Below, in pieces: positions 15,801 through 22,223 of a stretch of DNA of 22,475 nt (position 1 is its first letter; every line of letters starts with the position of its first letter). The stretch lies in the NCBI GenBank assembly GCA_034189755.1, contig JAXIHJ010000139.1, positions 1-22,475 of the forward strand, read 5' to 3'. The translations under genes were made by a program, and so were the position numbers. The notes beneath the pieces were generated by a model that searched no databases, was not told where the DNA came from, and was given only the letters and a program-made list of their open reading frames with translations. The stretch is from JAXIHJ01 sp034189755 (GTDB lineage Bacteria; Planctomycetota; Phycisphaerae; SM23-33).

Positions 15801-16137
15801 CAATCGGGCCGAACGAATCCAGGCTGCATTCAAGACCAACGACTACGCCAACTTCAAGTTCCTGCAAGCCATCATGCTGATGAATCGCGTCCGCAGCGAC
15901 CTGGAAAACTACCGCTATAAAAATGTCCGGCGGGCCAGGAAGGAAACCGTCGCCGCCCTGAAGCAAACCAGGCTGCTGCTGGCCGGTAAGATAGACGTCG
16001 CCGCAGACAGCTCCTCAGCCCTGCCAAAGCAGCTCCGCGATGACATAGCCGATGCTATGGGCGGTAAACTGCCCACTGAATACCGCCACGTGCTGCAGCA
16101 GTACTACCGCCGCCTCAGCGAAGAAGCGGGCAGGTAA
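12802..16137 (+). CDS. Large membrane-anchored coiled-coil protein, DUF4175-like
   Basis: 1111 residues, not a named family I can assign with certainty. Hydrophobic helices are at about 28-52, 63-80 and 156-174, then a beta-rich extracytoplasmic-looking part (195-535). The latter includes a YEYPPYTAMETRTVR block (299-313) followed by GSRVILTLRV, a pattern I associate with DUF4175-type planctomycete proteins. Long Ala/Leu/Lys/Glu-rich helices (535-870) look like coiled coil. A Gly/Ser/Arg-rich segment follows (875-980), with GPISSMNAQG, NEMSGRSGEGRTGKSSGEY and GKGGRRTPTRLTPEPF. The last 125 residues are helical and basic. In other planctomycetes such proteins often lie near MoxR/DUF58/vWA genes; none is present here. 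The gene has its own promoter and no operon partner. Role unknown; an envelope structural function is a guess. Confidence 0.8.
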   Translation: MTTLNNYRAMDHILQQLAAVRMRRWWLKVLTALLTVAAVVPGGVCIVAVLAGYWPGQPPPAVRWMLLAAVCLLWAVALGRVLKRLLFTRQNPAQTARLVEEAMPSLRNDLINSVLLSRDRDQPSPELVHAAICEADLRAERADLNKSLSLKPLKRWSLAAGISALLLAAMATFQPAACKRGLLAVFAPRSFVPTFGTVRLLHIAPGETRIFAGQPVTVVAKIENERGEPLRAEVVIDGRTPRPMLAGGGNTTFRCPLGPVHQTLRYAVLIGDSRWPAEKAFYQITALKRVELEGLDLKYEYPPYTAMETRTVRNASGEIEAPIGSRVILTLRVSAAVPAVIAEFDRGSPVRMKASPDNRSFWTAITVLDDGAYRLVMKDADGATLQQFPDAAAASGRLETYSAAGRAIMKGTYRIHAIPDSPPRIKFVAPNRDVTAAPGGAVETRIRLRDDHAVATSQFFIGPEGQPPAEAGDFKPPRGVKLAEFDYRIHVPEQSSEGDVLFYHATAVDNRNLPTIGGPQTSQSSKFKITVQDAAKVAAESAERYEHIRRKLLAILEMQNSERVNTLICRHKHTTCSQVVVTAGRILAGQRKIKAELADLADDARGLFDRSTVSIQQAVALLANNEARLAVDQAQVLAALKDLSGRRNATALLGKTQDKIIEVLQTLLVCLPSAAGGQRRTETVGGDLPNDVRDRLTSLRQNLDKFIDSQKKLVQASQRLAKKPVDAFTPEDIKLLHELQAAQDKWEKFLNEQFTDFSKLARQDFSNPVLMKELISVKSDITMAKDALKKEAIEIATAFEDNGIENAKTLTANIEKWLPDEPDRRKWQMEDLAAGQENIEQAELPSELEDLVGDLLEQEEDLFERADDITSQYAGSFDKGAGWDAMDGPISSMNAQGVTGNQLPNTNEMSGRSGEGRTGKSSGEYVEDKAVGKGGRRTPTRLTPEPFSRGQVKDFSKEPPGGATGGGKISGAGAEGLEGPLPPPLARELKRLAGQQAVLVNRAERIQAAFKTNDYANFKFLQAIMLMNRVRSDLENYRYKNVRRARKETVAALKQTRLLLAGKIDVAADSSSALPKQLRDDIADAMGGKLPTEYRHVLQQYYRRLSEEAGR

Positions 16138-16147
16138 TTTTTGATTT

Positions 16148-16224
16148 ACTAGCCGCGAGCGCTAAGCGAGCGGTCAGACCGGTGCGAAAGTCTTAATGAC
16201 CGCTCCCTCACGGTCGCGGCTCGT
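16148..16224. repeat. Imperfect inverted repeat, AGCCGCGA family, between convergent genes
   Basis: Left arm 16148-16176 and right arm 16197-16224. The outer AGCCGCGA (16151-16158) pairs with TCGCGGCT (16214-16221), and the inner GAGCGGTCA (16168-16176) with TGACCGCTC, with a mismatched middle. It lies 10 bases after the stop of the 1111-residue protein gene and before the ftsK 3' end. It may serve as a terminator for one or both, but no T-run is present. Related to the 7431 element. Confidence 0.8.
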
Positions 16225-16262
16225 TTATCTACCACCAGCACATAAACTTCGTGCGCTCGGTA

Positions 16263-18599
16263 TTAGACGCTCATCGGCTCGCCGTTGGCGGCTGAAACGC
16301 CCGACTGGTCGTCGGCGATGGATTTTTGCAGCCCCTGCCACTGCTCGAGCGTCATGAGACACTCTCGCGCCTGTGAGCCTTTGTAGTCGCCCAGCAGTCC
16401 CGCGTCGGCCATCTGGTCGATGATCCGGCTGGAGCGGCTGTAGCCGATCTGGAGGCGCCGCTGAAGCAGCGAGACGCTGCCCCGCTGACTGGCCAGGACG
16501 ACCTCGACGGCCTTGTCGAACAATTCGTCGCGCTGGCCTGACATTTCGCCGGTGGGCCTGGTGCTCAGCCGCACCAGTTCGGTGTTATATTGAGGCTTGC
16601 CCGATTTGCGAAGCTCGCGGACCACCTGGCTTATCTCGCCTTCTTCCACGTAGGTGCCCTGGGCGCGGTTAAGGGTGCTCGTGCCCGGCTGAAGAAACAG
16701 CATGTCGCCCCGGCCCAGCAGCACCTCGGCGCCGTTCTGGTCGAGAACGATGCGGCTTTCCTGGCGCGATGCGACGCGGAAACTGATCCGGCACGGCATG
16801 TTCGATTTGATCAGGCCGGTTACCACGTTGACCGAAGGCCTCTGCGTTGCGAGTATCAGGTGGATTCCGACGGCGCGGGCCTTCTGGGCGATGCGGATGA
16901 TGTGATTCTCGACCTCCTTGCTGGAGGTCATAATCAAATCGGCAAGCTCATCGACGATGATCACGTAAGAGGGAATTCGCAGCGGTATGCGGGCGCGATC
17001 TTCCTCGCTTTCGCACTGGAATCGCTCGTAGAGCTGCTCGGCCGACAGGGCATTGTAGCCGGCGATGTTCTTGACGTTCGCCTCTTTTAACAGTTCGTAC
17101 CGCTCGTCCATCTTGGTCGCGGCCCATTCGAGCAGGTCCTCAGCCGTCCGCACGTCATTGATAATCGGGCACAGCAAGTGCGGAATGTTCTCAAACGCCG
17201 CCATCTCCACCATCTTCGGGTCCACGAGGATGAATCGAACCTCTTCAGGCGTCCGCGTCATCAGAAGCGACATGATGATCGCATTGATGCAGACGCTCTT
17301 GCCCGAGCCGGTCGTGCCGGCGATAAGCATGTGCGGCATGCCGCCCAGGTCCGCGACGATGGCCCCGCCGCCGGCGTCCTTGCCGAGGTACAGCGGGAGG
17401 CGCATTTGCGACTCCGCCTGGGGCACCGCATTCATCAACTCCTTGATGCGGACGATTTCCTTGTCGAGGTTCGGCACCTCGATGCCGATGGTGTCCTTGC
17501 CGGGAATAGGCGAAACCACCCGCACGCCCGGTACGGCCAGGGCGCGGGCAATGTCCTTGCCGAGGTTCGACACCTGTGAAACCTTCACGCCGGGCGCCAG
17601 CGTCAACTCGAACATCGTGATGACCGGGCCGGTCATGTGGCCGATTACCTCAGCCGAAACGTTGAAGTCGGTGAGCGTCTGCTGAAGGACCTGCCGCTTC
17701 TGCTCGGCCAGAAGCTCCTGCGATTCGGAGTACCCGCCGCTCGGCTCGGCCAGCAGATCAGCCGGCGGAAGCTCATACTGCCGGCTGCCATCGCCGTTGC
17801 GGTCCGCCTTGGCCGGCGGCGGCTTTTGTGGCGCTTCGGCAAGCGGCTGCAATTTGGGTATCGTCGTCGGATGGACGGCCGGATGCGCGGTGGTCCTGGC
17901 CGAGGAGGCCGGCACGACCGCCACCGCACGCGGGCGGGCGGTTACCTCTCGAACGCCCTTGTTCGCCGTCAGCCTGGGACGAAGCACGCCTACCAACGAT
18001 GGCAGTTCACCCCGGCGGCTCCAGGCCTTCATGCCCAGCCGCGGAAGCTGAAGGACAAGCTTGTCGGCTGTCAGCATCAGCCCCGCGCAAAGCGTGAGAA
18101 TCAGGATGCACCAGCCGCCCGTCTCGGAAAACCGCGACAGCAGGAATCGCCCCGCCGCTATCCCGATGACCCCCGCCGAGCCGCTCATGACGTTGCCGCC
18201 TGCGGCAGGGCCTGGGTCGAGCAGGTAAACGGCTGAACTGGTAGCCGCAACCAGCAGCAGCACCCCGATGATCCGCCAGGGCAGGTCGCGCACGGACCCG
18301 CCGAAGATCATAATCATGGCCGCTACAGTGGCGAACAGCAGGCCCATGTACACCCCGCCGCCCAGCCAGTAACGCAGCGTGTATGCAAGCGCGGCGCCCA
18401 CCCCGCCGGCGGCGTTCTGCACCGGTGGCGACGGATAGACCGACGGGCTTGGCCAATCGGTCGGCGAGTAGCTGAGCAGGCTCAACCAGGCCAGAATGAC
18501 CGCTCCCAGCCAACCCAGCGTCAGGCAGTATCGCGCGAAGCGTCCATGCCCGCCGGCTTGAGCGGCTTGAGCCGAGTTGTCCTCTTGCTTCTTCGCCAT
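16263..18599 (-). CDS. ftsK: DNA translocase FtsK/SpoIIIE
   Basis: Septal DNA pump that clears and resolves chromosome termini at division. 778 residues, the length of short FtsK/SpoIIIE proteins. The N-terminus has four or five membrane helices (about 24-45, 66-100, 108-127, 140-156, 160-180). A Pro/Ala-rich linker (200-280) comes next. The motor follows: Walker A GTTGSGKS (428-435), FILVDPK (456-462), Walker B VIIVDELADL (546-555) and ATQRPSVNVVTG. The C-terminal gamma winged helix (SVSLLQRRLQIGYSRSSRII, about 708-727) would read KOPS-type polarity sites. The ATG lies three bases after the dut stop, so the pair is co-transcribed; no strong Shine-Dalgarno was seen, and translational coupling is likely. 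Last gene of its operon. Confidence 0.97.
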   Translation of the reverse strand: MAKKQEDNSAQAAQAGGHGRFARYCLTLGWLGAVILAWLSLLSYSPTDWPSPSVYPSPPVQNAAGGVGAALAYTLRYWLGGGVYMGLLFATVAAMIMIFGGSVRDLPWRIIGVLLLVAATSSAVYLLDPGPAAGGNVMSGSAGVIGIAAGRFLLSRFSETGGWCILILTLCAGLMLTADKLVLQLPRLGMKAWSRRGELPSLVGVLRPRLTANKGVREVTARPRAVAVVPASSARTTAHPAVHPTTIPKLQPLAEAPQKPPPAKADRNGDGSRQYELPPADLLAEPSGGYSESQELLAEQKRQVLQQTLTDFNVSAEVIGHMTGPVITMFELTLAPGVKVSQVSNLGKDIARALAVPGVRVVSPIPGKDTIGIEVPNLDKEIVRIKELMNAVPQAESQMRLPLYLGKDAGGGAIVADLGGMPHMLIAGTTGSGKSVCINAIIMSLLMTRTPEEVRFILVDPKMVEMAAFENIPHLLCPIINDVRTAEDLLEWAATKMDERYELLKEANVKNIAGYNALSAEQLYERFQCESEEDRARIPLRIPSYVIIVDELADLIMTSSKEVENHIIRIAQKARAVGIHLILATQRPSVNVVTGLIKSNMPCRISFRVASRQESRIVLDQNGAEVLLGRGDMLFLQPGTSTLNRAQGTYVEEGEISQVVRELRKSGKPQYNTELVRLSTRPTGEMSGQRDELFDKAVEVVLASQRGSVSLLQRRLQIGYSRSSRIIDQMADAGLLGDYKGSQARECLMTLEQWQGLQKSIADDQSGVSAANGEPMSV

Positions 18600-18602
18600 T
18601 GT

Positions 18603-19055
18603 TCAAAGACCCGTATGTCCGAATCCGCCTTCGCCGCGGCCGGTGGCGTCAAGGTGCTCCACCTCGACGATCTCACACCGCGTTACAGGCGCAATTACCA
18701 TTTGTGCGATTCGCATGCCGCGCCGGACAGTAAACGGCTCGCGGGCGACGTTGCCCAGAATCACACATACTTCGCCGCGGTAATCGGCGTCGATCGTTCC
18801 CGGCGAGTTCGGCAGGATGATTCCGTGCTTAATCGCCAGTCCGCTTCTAGGCCGCATCTGCGCCTCGCAGCCGACGGGCACGGCCATGTAGAACCCACAG
18901 GGAACCAGCCTGATCTCGCCCGGGGCGACCGTTACGTCATGCTCGCAGGCTGCACAGACATCCATCCCAGCCGCGTGGCAAGACATATACCGCGGCAGGG
19001 GAATATCTTCACAGCCCGGTTTGCGGCGTATTTGTAGTTTTATCGGACCGGCCAT
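18603..19055 (-). CDS. dut: dUTP diphosphatase
   Basis: Hydrolyses dUTP to dUMP, keeping uracil out of DNA and feeding dTMP synthesis. From the ATG at 19055 (MAGPIKLQIRR) it is 150 residues, the trimeric dUTPase size; that ATG has GGAG upstream, whereas the longer open frame would run into coaB. All five motifs are present: AAGMDVCA (I, with Met-Asp-Val where Ala/Tyr-Asp-Leu is common), PRSGLA (II), GTIDADYRGEV (III), RGMRIAQMVI (IV) and RGEGGFGHTG (V; His in place of the usual Ser). It lies 25 bases after coaB and three bases before ftsK. Confidence 0.96.
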   Translation of the reverse strand: MAGPIKLQIRRKPGCEDIPLPRYMSCHAAGMDVCAACEHDVTVAPGEIRLVPCGFYMAVPVGCEAQMRPRSGLAIKHGIILPNSPGTIDADYRGEVCVILGNVAREPFTVRRGMRIAQMVIAPVTRCEIVEVEHLDATGRGEGGFGHTGL

Positions 19056-19080
19056 TCGTTTCGCTCCAGAGGAAATACGC

Positions 19081-19713
19081 TCAGCCACCTTGCCGGAGAA
19101 GCCCAACAATTTTTTCCGCCAGTTGTTCTTTCGGCCTGTCGGCCCAGGCAAGGACGACGCCGTCGGCTGAGAGTATGCACGCGCGGGATGTTTCGGCGGC
19201 CAGGGCGGCCGGCGTGTTGACGACGACGTAGTCGGCGTTCTTGGCCCTAAGCTTGTCCCCGGCGGCGGCTTCGATTTGCTCCGGCGTGCCTTGCTCGACG
19301 GCAAAGGCAATAATGGCCTGGCCGTCTCGCTTGCGATTTGCAAGCCCGGCCAGTATGTCCTGCGTCGGCGACAGCCTGAGTGTTACCGGTCCATCGCTGC
19401 GGTGCAGCTTGCCGGCGAACGGTTCGTCGATATGGAAGTCCCCCACCGCCGCAGCCATCACCAGCGCGTCGCACGCCTCGAAACGCTCGCCCAGCGCCTG
19501 CTGCAAATCAGCGACGGTGTCAAAGCGAACCACCTCGGAACAACCCGCCGGGATTACTGAAGTAACCCCGCTGCAAAGGAGTGTTACGTCATGTCCTGCT
19601 TTCACAGCGGCAGCGGCGACGGCGCAGCCCATCCGCCCGCTGGATGCGTTGGTGATAAACCGCACCGCGTCGATGTATTGGCGCGTCGGCCCGGCTGTAA
19701 CGATGATGCGCAT
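19081..19713 (-). CDS. coaB: Phosphopantothenate-cysteine ligase, stand-alone CoaB
   Basis: Joins 4'-phosphopantothenate with cysteine in CoA synthesis. In most bacteria this is the C-terminal half of a fused CoaBC (Dfp); here it is a separate 210-residue protein. Start ATG at 19713 (MRIIVTAGPTRQYIDAVR) matches the N-terminal strand of the CoaB domain. A TTG at 19770 would begin within the hairpin stem and is less likely. FITNASSGRMG and LVMAAAVGDF match conserved CoaB stretches, with Asn/Ala and Lys residues for nucleotide and substrate binding, as does KNADYVVVNTP. It is in the same frame as coaC upstream, but the frame is interrupted by two stops (19822-19824 and 19807-19809) and a hairpin. 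Confidence 0.93.
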   Translation of the reverse strand: MRIIVTAGPTRQYIDAVRFITNASSGRMGCAVAAAAVKAGHDVTLLCSGVTSVIPAGCSEVVRFDTVADLQQALGERFEACDALVMAAAVGDFHIDEPFAGKLHRSDGPVTLRLSPTQDILAGLANRKRDGQAIIAFAVEQGTPEQIEAAAGDKLRAKNADYVVVNTPAALAAETSRACILSADGVVLAWADRPKEQLAEKIVGLLRQGG

Positions 19714-19768
19714 GGGAATAAGGTAGTCCCGCGGTAAGGTCTGGTAAACCAAAAAGCTCACAGATAGC

Positions 19769-19798
19769 AAAGCCCACGGATAGTTATCCGTGGGCTTT
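19769..19798. terminator. Perfect 13-bp hairpin between coaC and coaB
   Basis: Arms AAAGCCCACGGAT (19769-19781) and ATCCGTGGGCTTT (19786-19798) with a 4-base loop. The A-GCCC...GGGC-T form is typical of intrinsic terminators, though on the minus strand the T-run is only three long. It stands 23 bases after the coaC stop and 55 bases before the coaB start, so it could end part of the yicC-coaC transcript and lower coaB-dut-ftsK expression. Confidence 0.7.
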
Positions 19799-19821
19799 AA
19801 CGTTTTCTATTCTCGCGTGGA

Positions 19822-20418
19822 TTACCCGGCGGTTTTTTTCGGCGGTTTTCGTCGGGCGATTTCGTCGGCGGCGGCGAGTATGTCCGCCGGTTCAGCCATT
19901 CTGCCCAGCCCGTCGGTTCGACAGGCGAGCGCTCCTTCGGCCGGACCGACGACGTGAACGCCTCGGCCTTTCAACGTTTCCATGTTGGCCTGGGTCGCCG
20001 GGGCGGACCACATGCGGCTGTTCATCGCAGGCGCGACAAGCACTTCGCAGGCGTCGTGGGCGGCAAGGGCCATCGTCGAAACCAGATCGTCGGCGATGCC
20101 GCAGGCCATCTTGGCGATGATGTTAGCGGTAGCCGGTGCGACAATTATCAGGTCGGCGGCTTCGGTCAGCGAAATGTGCCGCGAGCGAAAGTTCTCGCCG
20201 GACTGCCAGAGGTCGGCAAACACCTGCCGGTGCGTCAGCGACTGGAAGGTCAGCGGGCAGATGAACCGCTGGGCTGCGTCGGTCATTGCCGCCGTCACGC
20301 CCGCGCCGTTCCGGATGAGCCTGCCGGCCAGGTCCGCGGACTTGTAGCAGGCGATACTGCCCGTCAGGCACAACAGAACTTCATAATCAGCCAGCGGTTT
20401 GTCGCTTGTTTTGGCCAT
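19822..20418 (-). CDS. coaC: Phosphopantothenoylcysteine decarboxylase, stand-alone CoaC
   Basis: FMN-dependent decarboxylase giving 4'-phosphopantetheine for CoA. 198 residues from ATG at 20418 (MAKTSDKPLADY), preceded by GAGGGCCGAG; the longer frame from 20505 runs into rpoZ. N-terminal LLCLTGSIACYKSADLAGRL is the HFCD flavoprotein opening. The catalytic His is in SRHISLTEAADL, and IIVAPATANIIAKMACGIADDL follows, as two blocks. The substrate clamp APAMNSRMW matches PxMNxxMW. The reductive-loop region GALACRTDGLGRM keeps the key Cys but has Arg-Thr where CoaBC proteins usually have Gly-x. Separate from CoaB here. Confidence 0.94.
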   Translation of the reverse strand: MAKTSDKPLADYEVLLCLTGSIACYKSADLAGRLIRNGAGVTAAMTDAAQRFICPLTFQSLTHRQVFADLWQSGENFRSRHISLTEAADLIIVAPATANIIAKMACGIADDLVSTMALAAHDACEVLVAPAMNSRMWSAPATQANMETLKGRGVHVVGPAEGALACRTDGLGRMAEPADILAAADEIARRKPPKKTAG

Positions 20419-20461
20419 GGCTCGGCCCTCGGCGTCGCAGCCCGGCGGCGGAACAAAACGG

Positions 20462-20695
20462 TTAGTCTTTCGGCTTCTCCGGCGCCGTAACATCGGACTT
20501 CTCATAATCGATGCCGATCTTCCCTTCGAGGATTTCCTGTATGACCAGCTCCATGTCGGTCATGCCTCCGGGGCGTTCGACCAGCGGGCGGGCGCCTTGG
20601 ACGAGTTCCACTATTCGCTTTTGGATGAGCACGGTCAGCATGAATTTGCCGCCGACCTTATTGACGATTTCTTCACTCTTTAACGCTTCGATCAT
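20462..20695 (-). CDS. rpoZ: RNA polymerase omega subunit
   Basis: Small subunit that helps fold and assemble beta-prime. 77 residues (E. coli 91). The region FMLTVLIQKRIVELVQGARP (18-37) and LVERPGGMTDMELVIQEILE match the omega helices; the tail is acidic and charged. The start ATG overlaps the gmk stop (ATGA at 20692-20695). The order gmk-rpoZ followed by the coa genes is the common bacterial arrangement and supports the call in so short a protein. Confidence 0.88.
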   Translation of the reverse strand: MIEALKSEEIVNKVGGKFMLTVLIQKRIVELVQGARPLVERPGGMTDMELVIQEILEGKIGIDYEKSDVTAPEKPKD

Positions 20696-21267
20696 TGACT
20701 GACAGACTCCCGGTTCAGGATATCGGTAACTTGACGCACCGCTGTTTCCAGGTCGTCGTTGACGACCTCATGATTATACACGCCGCTTTGCCTGGCGGTT
20801 TGAATTTCCTTCTGTGCCTTTTCGAGTCGGCGGGCACAGACCTCGTCCGGCTCACTTGCCCGACCGGCAAGCCGCCGTGCAAGCTCCAGCTCGCCGGGCG
20901 GGGTAATCAGCACGAACGTTGCGTCGGGCATCTTTTGGTGTACCTGCACGGCACCCTGTACGTCAACGTCCATGAGGATATCCCTGCCGGCTGCGACGGC
21001 ATCTTCAACAGGCTTGGCCGGTGTTCCGTACAAATCGCCGAACACCTCCGCCCATTCCAGCAACCGGCCGCGATCGACCATTTCCTCAAAGGCGGCACGG
21101 TCCACAAAGTGATAGTGTTTTCCATCCACTTCGCCGGGCCTCGGCGAACGTGTCGTCGCCGAAATGCTGAAGGCCACGCCGGTTCGCGCAAGCACCTCTT
21201 TGATGATGGTGCTCTTGCCCACGCCCGACGGGCCGCTTATTATCACAAGTTTACCTTTATCCTGCAT
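20692..21267 (-). CDS. gmk: Guanylate kinase
   Basis: Phosphorylates GMP and dGMP with ATP, needed for nucleotide supply and nucleotide second messengers. 191 residues (E. coli 207). P-loop GPSGVGKST at 12-20, the GMP-binding stretch SATTRSPRPGEVDGKHYHF (37-55), WAEVFGDLYGT (72-82) and DVDVQGA (100-106) are all present. The Shine-Dalgarno before ATG 21267 is weak (GTGAG). The 60-base gap from yicC contains a tandem octamer. It overlaps rpoZ by four bases. Confidence 0.96.
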   Translation of the reverse strand: MQDKGKLVIISGPSGVGKSTIIKEVLARTGVAFSISATTRSPRPGEVDGKHYHFVDRAAFEEMVDRGRLLEWAEVFGDLYGTPAKPVEDAVAAGRDILMDVDVQGAVQVHQKMPDATFVLITPPGELELARRLAGRASEPDEVCARRLEKAQKEIQTARQSGVYNHEVVNDDLETAVRQVTDILNRESVSQ

Positions 21268-21280
21268 CGACTCACTTATT

Positions 21281-21312
21281 AACTGGTTAACTGGTTAACT
21301 GGTTGACTGGTT
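21281..21312. repeat. Tandem octamer, four copies, between yicC and gmk
   Basis: AACTGGTT at 21281-21288, 21289-21296 and 21297-21304, then GACTGGTT at 21305-21312. It fills half the gap before gmk and contains GTTAAC junctions. Copy number may vary among strains. Confidence 0.85.
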
Positions 21313-21327
21313 ACGGATTACGAATTA

Positions 21328-22209
21328 CTACTCCACATTCTGCAACTGTTCCTTGATCCTGTCGATTGCTGTTTTCATTTCCACCACCGCCTGCGCTATT
21401 TCGGAGTCGTTGGCCTTGGAGGCGATGGTGTTAGCCTCCCGCAGCATTTCCTGCCCGATGAACTCCAGTTTCCGCCCCGCCGGTTCGGGCGACTTCACGG
21501 CCTGCCTAAAGTGCTGAACGTGCGCCGTCAGGCGAGCGATCTCCTCGGAAATATCGCACCGCTCGGCAAAGATAGCCACTTCGCGAGCCAGGTGCTCCTC
21601 GTCGATTTTCACGTTGCCCGCCAGCGTCAGCTCTTTGACGCGGGCGCTTAAACGCTCGTGATAATCCTTCACCACCTGCGGAGCTTTTTTCGTTACAGCC
21701 GCCAACCGTTCTTCGACGACGGCGCAATGACCCAGCAGATCGGTCCTGATCGTTTCGCCCTCATCCCGGCGCATCTGAAGCAGCGCATCAATCGCCTTGG
21801 AAATCAACCGCATAAGCCCCTCGCCGGTGCGTTCGACCAGTTCAGCCAGCGGCGGCGGCTCGCACACGCCGGGAAGCTGAAGCAGCGAACCCAGGTCCAC
21901 CCGAAACATCGGGTTGGCCTCAACCTCCAGCGGCTTGAGCTGATCGACGTAGCCGGCCAGGGCCGCGGCGTTCACCCGGTAGACCGCCTTCTCGTCGGGA
22001 ACCTTCATCCGCACCGTCAGCACGACCGTACCGCGGTTCAAGTGCGACCGAAGCATGCCCTCAATTTCGGTCTCTGCGGCGGAGAAGCTCTCCGGCAGCT
22101 TGCAGACAGCCTTGAAATACCGGTTGTTGACGGAGCGTATCTCCACGGCGTACTCCACGCCGTCCACTATGCCGCTCGCGCTGCCGAAGCCGGTCATCGA
22201 TCGTAACAT
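21328..22209 (-). CDS. yicC: YicC-family endoribonuclease
   Basis: Conserved stress-associated protein, shown in E. coli and B. subtilis to have endoribonuclease activity. 293 residues (E. coli 287). N-terminal MLRSMTGFGSASG is the family opening and fixes the start at 22209, preceded by CGGAGCA. NNRYFKAVCKLPESFSAAE and the C-terminal DUF1732 part (GRKLEFIGQEMLREANTI, about 245-262, then ASKANDSEIAQAVVEMK) are highly typical. It lies first among the recognised genes of the yicC-gmk-rpoZ-coaC run, 14 bases after the chitobiase-C-like gene. Confidence 0.95.
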   Translation of the reverse strand: MLRSMTGFGSASGIVDGVEYAVEIRSVNNRYFKAVCKLPESFSAAETEIEGMLRSHLNRGTVVLTVRMKVPDEKAVYRVNAAALAGYVDQLKPLEVEANPMFRVDLGSLLQLPGVCEPPPLAELVERTGEGLMRLISKAIDALLQMRRDEGETIRTDLLGHCAVVEERLAAVTKKAPQVVKDYHERLSARVKELTLAGNVKIDEEHLAREVAIFAERCDISEEIARLTAHVQHFRQAVKSPEPAGRKLEFIGQEMLREANTIASKANDSEIAQAVVEMKTAIDRIKEQLQNVE

Positions 22210-22223
22210 GTTTTTGCTCCGCG

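Noticed and set aside
15049..15966. 305-codon open frame on the minus strand
   Set aside because: Lies wholly within the 1111-residue gene, on the opposite strand, with shadow-like composition.
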